Below are positions 57,135 through 64,000 of a stretch of 64,000 bases of DNA, in pieces. A program made the position numbers and the translations under genes. A model generated the notes under the pieces. The model was not told the DNA's origin and did not search any database. It saw only the letters and a list, made by a program, of their open reading frames with translations. This DNA is from Psoroptes ovis (taxonomy: Eukaryota > Arthropoda > Arachnida > Sarcoptiformes > Psoroptidae): positions 620,001-684,000 of the forward strand of contig PQWQ01000006.1 in the NCBI GenBank assembly GCA_002943765.1, given 5' to 3'. Numbering within the stretch: position 1 is the stretch's first letter; each line of letters opens with the position of its first letter.

Positions 57135-60100
57135 TTATACTGTGAAATCATTATTATTACCACCGATATCGACACCACCGACATTAATACTACCATCAGC
57201 ATATACGTTGCAAACATTTTGATCAACAAGATCATTCATATTATTGAAATCGTTATCACAGTCATGGAAAGCATCTAAGGTTTGAAATTGTTCAGTATCA
57301 TCGATGAGGAGATCATCATTAAATACAACAGCATTATTATTTATATTATTTGTATTATCGTTTGCATTAACGATGCCATTATCAATAGTAGAAATAGTAC
57401 CATTATTTTGATGATGATGATCCCCAACATGGATATTATTATTAGTGACAATAATTACATTCGTTTTCTTATTTAAATCCAATGATGAAATATTATTATG
57501 GCTATCGGCATCGTTATTATTATTAATGCTATTATTACCGATACCAGGTTGTACACTGGATACAATCAAATCTTGGCCACTTTGAATTAAATCATTATCG
57601 TTTGATGATAATAAATCATCAAATGTTGTTTGTAATAAATAATCATCATTATTGTTATTAACATTAGTATTTGGGATTTGGTGAATGATTCTATTACCAT
57701 CATTATTATCATGGTTGATATTGGAAAACTTGAAATTGATTTCGGTGCAAATTGGTGTCGCTGGATATGATTTCGATATATTATCATTATTACTGTTGAT
57801 TGGCATTATATTCGATGATATTTGTAGCTGTGGATTTTCGGTTGAGTGCAGATTTTCATTATTAATATTATCATTTGATGTGAATCCATTTGTCAATTGC
57901 TCTAAACCATGAAATGAATGGAAGGAATCAGCTATATTCGAATTCAATGGTACTGATTGTGATCGATAATACAATGATCTGTTGCTATTGTTCAAATAAT
58001 CACTTCCTGCTGATGATGTCAATATTTGTGGATTATTGTTATTTGTATTAGTGATAAGGAATTCGTTGTCATTATTTTGGTCTTTATTGAAGGATGAACT
58101 AGATACACAGCCATATGGATTCGAAAAATGTCTTTGTCGAAAAGAATTAGCTGATTGATTCTGTGATTGAAAATTAGTATCAAATGTTGCTGATGAATTT
58201 TTAAACAAATTCATCTGATGATTTTGGGAAAGCTGTTGTGCATTATCATTATTAGTGTTATTGATAGAAAATGTTGTATCCGTTTGCGTATTTGCTGATG
58301 AGAATTTCTGTTGTTGTTGTGTTTGTTGTTTGATGAACAACGATGAAGATAAACTACTTGAATTGTTGATTGATTGTTGCCCAAAATTATTACTATTGTC
58401 ATTATTATCAGCATTATTAATCATTGGTGATAACGAATTGCTTCGATTATAATTCATGAGATTAGCTAATTGTGTGAATCGATTATTTGATGATATTGGA
58501 CCACCAGGTCCTGAACTATGTCTAACACGAGCCAAATTTTGTGCTGATATATTCCGTAGATTATTATTATTCAACGCATTTTGATTACCCTGATTTTGCT
58601 GAATTCTCTGGAGATTATATGTAGGTATTGGAGTGGATTGTGGCGATATAAATGGTGAAGATGATATTGATGATACACCAGAATCAAAATTTTGTGATGA
58701 TGCTGGCGTTTGTCTTTGACTTGCACCATAAGTGCCACTATAAACACTTTGTCCACTATTATTTCTTGATCTAGGCAATGATACTGGTGTATTTCTAGGC
58801 GATACAAACGGACTATTAGCTTCGCTTGATGGCTGTGATTGTGTACCATTTGTAACATTACCAATTTGTTGTATATTATTGAAATTATTTTGTTTATATT
58901 GTATTGAATTATTACCATTGGTACCTTTATAATTATTATCAGACATATGCATAGTTACTCCTGAAGTAGAATTTTCTTGAATTGCAGATATCGTCGCAGT
59001 TGTAGGCGTATCACGCGGAGAAATCGGTTGAAATATGAAAGAATTAGAATTAGGGCTTGATAATTGTAGTTGATTATTAATTGATGGATTTTGATTACGT
59101 TCTGCATCTATTTTTATCGTTGTTTTGTTTTCATTCGATAAAGATGAATTTCGCATACTGTTATTTATAATATGCTGCTGTTGTGAATTATTATTGAAAT
59201 TATTATTTGATGTTTGTTGAAAATTATTTGTCGAAGCTCTGGCTATGTGATTTTCTAAAAGCCGACGAATGTGTACGATATTTTCTGAATTAACATTCTT
59301 GATATTCAAATTTGGTTTCTGCTGCTGCTGATTATGTTGCGACTGGTGTTGCAATTGATTATGATTATCGTTGTTTACGGCTTCATTTGATATATTGTTC
59401 AAATATTCATTCAATGCTTCAGTTTCTAATTCATTAATTTTTAAATCACAAATATCAGTCTTAGATATGTTTATTGGTTGTTTTTGCTTGACTTTCGTTG
59501 TTGATGTTATGGATGAAGATAACGTGTCCACTATTGTTTCAACATGTCGCTTTTTTGAAGCCAACATGAATGTCGCCTCTTTTTCGTCATTATCGATCTG
59601 TCTCTTGTGATTTTTATCGATTATTTTCATATTTGATGAATCCTCTTTTGATTCATTTTTAATTATATTACCATTCAATAATGCTATTGATTGTTGAATT
59701 CCTTTTTCAGAATTTTTCATATTCATTATATCATTATTCACAAAGGCAATAGTAGTTGGTTCCTGATTAGTCATTGATTTGAATCTAGATTTTGTTGAAT
59801 CAAAATTGACTGGTTTCGGCTGTATGGGTCTATATTTAGGATTTTCAAATAATTGTTGATGCTGTGGCGTTTGTTGTTGGATGAAGCATGCTTGTGATGG
59901 TAGTATTTTCAATGATGTGGCTGATGTAGGCAGTTGCAGCGGCTGCTGAGGATTTGGTCCAAGTAAAATTTTTACAGCTTTCGAATTGCAAACGGGTACC
60001 TAATTTAGACAATTAAGATTTGAAATTTTCAAATTATTCAAAATATAAAATGCATACCATTTTAGGCACATTAGCAACCGATTGAGTAACAGATAAATTA

Positions 60101-63100
60101 TTATCCTTGATTTGCGAATCAATAGTTGTTGAATCATTTTTGGAAGCTGCTGTAGTGGTTGCAGTTCCTGTTGTCATCGATGAAGATGTTATGTCATTGT
60201 TAATGACACTAGCAATTATTGGGTGTATATTTAATTTTTTCTTATCATCCATTGATTTCAATTTGGAATTCAAATTTTGATTACTTTTATTAGCATTATT
60301 ATTATTAATATTTATATCATCCATGCATTTGATCATTGTCGTTTCATCTAATTCTTTTTTAACATCTTTTGATGATAAACATCCATTTTCATTGATTTTC
60401 TTATCCGAAACTAATGAATTTAAATCTGTTTTCAAATTCTGCGTTTCAATCAGATATCGTGCGAAATCGATACTTGTTTTGAATTTTCTGTTGAATTTTT
60501 TTTCTACCCATTCTAAAATAATATTCCATGCAATATCATTCACCATAACATTATTTTTCTTTGCCGAATTATTTTCAATATTGTCATTATGATTGTTAAA
60601 ATCATATGATGTCTCTAATGCTGGCAATTCCGGTGATGTCAAAACGATTCTCTTTCTTAAGCCACTATAACAATATTTAGAATTTCCTCGCTGTCCTAAT
60701 CGACGAGGTTTTACTTGCGGAAATATGTGTTTCATTGCTTTACCGAAATCTGCGACACACAATTTCTCGAAATGATTCGCATCACAGAATGCACGATATT
60801 CTTCATAAACTTCATGCTTTGGTATCGAAACAGAAATATCTTCTTCAAGGTGACTTTGTATCCATGCATATGTTTGTATTACTTCCGAATCAGCTTTCTT
60901 ACCAAAAGGACTATTCATCGTTTTTCTATTTTTGGCAATATTTTAATAATCACAACACATTACATATGCATTATATTAATTGTTTTTCGATCAATCAATT
61001 CATCAATCATTTATAATCAATACATTTTTGATACAATGAACGGGAAGACGATAAATCAAAAAGGGAGAGAGAGAGAATGATTGATTGAATACGACAGAAG
61101 ATAAAATATAAAATCATATTGAAAAGAAAAACGAGAAAAACATTAATTTCAATCAATGAAATTCGATTAGATATTTTAAATTATCAAACATTACTTTTTC
61201 GCATTTGTCAATGCTGTTGCTGCTTTTGTTCCATTATTACGATCATCAACACTGCCCCCACCATTCGGAAGATCATTATCATTATTACTACCATCGGGTA
61301 ATTGTAAATATAAATACAATTTCTCAATATCATTGAACTTTTTAATATCGGTCTAGATTCAAAATAAATAAATAAAAATTCGATCAAATGATAAATTGAA
61401 TTCTGAAAAATATCAATAATATTTATCACAAAAAAACCGAATGAAAGATTAAAAACAGTTAAATTTGTTAAAAATTTTGATAAATCATAAAATAGAAATT
61501 TTCAGCATTTTTAAAATTTCATTTTGATAAAATAAATATAATGAATGATAATAATAAATGCTTATTTTTCAGAAAATTTTCTCCATTTGGTTTTAAATAA
61601 TTGAAATAAATTGGGAAAATTTATGGATAAAAAAATTTAAATACTTACAATTATGCCGGCTATTTTAATTTTCGTAGCTTCACTGTTTTGATTAATTGAG
61701 CCATTAGTTTTTCAAAAATAAATTTTGTGTTGATTAAGTAGATTTAGCCAGTAAAAATGAATAAAAAATAATGAGATAAAATTAGAATTCTAAATATTTC
61801 GAGAAAATAATTTCCAAAAAAGATAGCCACATATTTTCATGCGAATAAAATTCAGACGTTCACATTGAAACGTTCCATGATGAATATGAAATGAGATGTT
61901 TCAAAAAATTATCATTTTTTCTTCTTAAAATAAAATTTTTGAAAATCCAATATTCATTGTTAATCATTTTTTCAAGCAAATTTCTTCATCTATTATCATT
62001 TTGATAAATGTCACTAATTTTTTCTTGATTTTCAACAAAAAATATTGACGAGATAATCAGAAAGTGCTCGAAATTAAAGGATTAATTGAGCAAGAAAAAG
62101 CGATAATAACTCATGGCAAAATATAAATTTTTTTAAACAATATTTCCTGACTTTAAACAAAGTTTAGTATATTCAATATGACTTATGATAATCATGATCA
62201 AAATTTTTAAAGGTAAAAATTCAAATTTTCAAATAAATCGATATCGGTTATTACAGTTTGACCTTGCATAAATTTTCATTACCATAATACAGAAAACAAT
62301 TCAAGAACAAACCTTATATATCCATCAAAATTGTTATTCATATTCACACTGGATGACGATGGTGATGATTGTGTTGCGCTTGTTGTTGTTGTTACTGCTG
62401 CTGCTGTCGTTGCCTTTACTGTTTTAGTCGATCGACCATTCATTATTCTATGAATCAACGGCTGCTGGTGATCATCATCATAATTATCAGCATTATTGTT
62501 TGGTTCATTCGTATTATCACCATTTTTTAGGACTATTTTCTTTTTATTTTTATTAATATCATTGTTTTTCTCTGATTTTTTGGTTGTATCGAATTTCATA
62601 GAATCTGGCAACAACGGTGACGATGAAGTGCTTATTTTCAGTGTTGCTTGATCATCCACCTTATCGGTGGAAGACATTGATGAATTTGATTGATTTAATT
62701 CTTGTGGCGTTTTTGCTTGATCTAATTTAAGTCTCAAAAAACTCGATGATACTGCTGTTGGCGTATGGACATAATTTTGTGAGCTGGCAACTAAAAAATG
62801 GAATTGCTGCTGCTGAGAAGTTTTTGTAGCTGTTGTTGTTGTTGCTTTTGATGATGTTTGAGATGATGAAGTTTGCAATGAAGGCTGTTGTTGTTGCATA
62901 AAAGATGATGATGAATTACACGATGCTGTCGGTGAAGGTGAAGATGTTGTGAATGATAACATCGGTATTAATGTGGATGATGTTGATATTTCTGATTGCT
63001 GTATTACAGAAGTTTTCATCGATAAGACATCATTATCTTTGTTCGATACTGATATTGATGATGTTTTTGTTGAAAATGTTGAGGTCGGTGATGCAGTAGT

Positions 63101-63136
63101 AACTGATTTATTATCAAAAATTAATGAAGTCATCAT
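57135..63136 (-). CDS. RFX7: RFX7-like winged-helix transcription factor
   Basis: Five exons (63136-62313, 61682-61649, 61352-61195, 60925-60058, 59999-57135) give 1582 residues. Exon 2 is only 34 nt. Spliced, exons 2 and 3 encode SEATKIKIAGIITDIKKF and NDIEKLYLYLQLPDG, the RFX5/7 dimerisation motif. Exon 4 has the RFX DNA-binding domain (TYAWIQSHLEEDIS ... GKAMKHIFPQVKPRRLGQRG and SKYCYSGLRKR). The Ser/Thr-rich N-terminus and the long Asn-rich C-terminus look disordered. A conserved-looking island there, FVSPRNTPVSLPRSRNNSGQ, is typical of RFX7 and places it there rather than with RFX5. Stop codon TGA directly precedes the proposed ATG in frame. Intron 1 (630 bp) is the largest in the window. 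Confidence 0.9.
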
Positions 63137-64000
63137 TCATTATTTGAAAAAATTCGGTTTCATTTCTGTTGTGGCATGTTTCGTTTCTAATATATGAATA
63201 TTGAAATGATAATTTTCTTATTTTAAAGAAAGAATTTTAAAAAATGAGATACGATAAAAACCAGAGGAAAAAAATTTATTGAGAAGAAAAAATCATTCAA
63301 TTATTCAAGATTCAATCTGAAATAAAGAGTTTATCATGAATCCTAATATCATTTGATATTATTATTAATTTTTCATGAAATTTCATCAACCATTTTTTTC
63401 TTTGATTTTCATTACCTATTATTACTCAAGTGAAAGAAATAGATCTAATCAAACAATAAAAAAAATTTCTCTCATTTTCTTGTGTTTGTTGGAAAGAATC
63501 ATACAAACACAAATAAATAAGTTTGAGTTTATGCAAAAATAATTTTTTTATCCAAAAATATATTAAACAAAATCATTTCAATTATTGTTTTATATTTTTT
63601 TATTAAAAAAATACATGTACATTAAACATTTGATATTGTGAGTACAGCATCAAAAAACTTGGAAAAAATTGATGAAAAAGAGAGGTATCTTGAATGATTT
63701 ATTTTTTTCTGGCGATTTTCTTTTCTCATAAGTTTGAGTTTTCTGAAAAATACATACATGCACACACATATATACAAAGATGCGATATTCATTTATTTAT
63801 TATTATTTTGATTAAGTTTAACATGTATGAAATGGATGAATCGATGTGTATTTTCAATTTTTGTATGTATGCATGCATTTTGCGATTGTGTGTGATTTTA
63901 CGAGTATATATTGGTGAAAAACAGAAAAAAATACAAAATGTATCCAACTTTTTAATGTGTATTACATATACCAAGAACAAGATAATATACATACAAAACT
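63137..64000. other. Upstream region of RFX7, right edge
   Basis: AT-rich DNA with no accepted gene. CATACA/TGTATG-type short repeats lie near 63760-63780 and 63850-63900. It should contain the RFX7 promoter. Confidence 0.4.

Noticed and set aside
59371..59610. Plus-strand frame inside RFX7-like exon 5
   Set aside because: Antisense shadow of the coding strand.
1..64000. CRISPR arrays, tRNA or rRNA genes, bacterial operons
   Set aside because: No spaced direct repeats, cloverleaf candidates or rRNA-like stretches were noticed by eye; a tRNAscan-SE and Rfam run would settle this.

Overview
This is nuclear DNA of a small, AT-rich animal genome. Most introns are short (about 50-150 bp). STAT, MLX, an RFX7-type factor, prosaposin, TIA1 and a BEL/Pao retrotransposon together are metazoan. 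The strongly A+T-biased codons, Asn/Gln-rich disordered tracts and close gene packing suggest an arthropod, most likely a mite (Acariformes). That placement is inference; no sequence search could be run.

Layout. The left third (1-18.7 kb) is accessory DNA. It holds an intact four-exon transposase-like gene (453-3476), a 5'-truncated LINE copy with a target-site duplication and an (ATC)n tail (7290-8458), and a complete BEL/Pao element with matching 620-bp LTRs (11230-17643). The DNA between them is built of diverged duplicated blocks that contain splice-site-like junctions and a repeated hairpin-forming module. I see no reading frame in these blocks, and they are the least explained part of the window.

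The right two thirds (19-64 kb) is ordinary euchromatin with 16 protein genes. In order they are TMEM165/GDT1 (+), coatomer zeta (+), a divergent G-alpha-s-like subunit (+), NDUFA8 (-), STAT (-), a DNAJB Hsp40 (+), SEC61 gamma (+), MPDU1 (-), TIA1/TIAR (-), an unrecognised Asn-rich protein (+), pyruvate kinase (-), MLX (-), prosaposin (+), SEC24 C/D-type (-), a TMED/p24 (+), TFB1M (+) and RFX7-like (-). That list is 17 loci, of which the Asn-rich protein is unidentified and the other 16 are assigned. I rebuilt exon-intron structures by joining frames at GT-AG sites, and every model keeps an open frame with a length divisible by three. Two introns out of 42 need GC-AG boundaries (coatomer zeta intron 1 and the last STAT intron).

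Several genes serve the secretory pathway (coatomer zeta, SEC24, TMED, SEC61 gamma, MPDU1, TMEM165). They are not arranged as a unit and I read this as coincidence. Genes often lie tail to tail with under 200 bp between stop codons. The clearest regulatory signal is a heat-shock element with a downstream TATA box ahead of the DNAJB gene.
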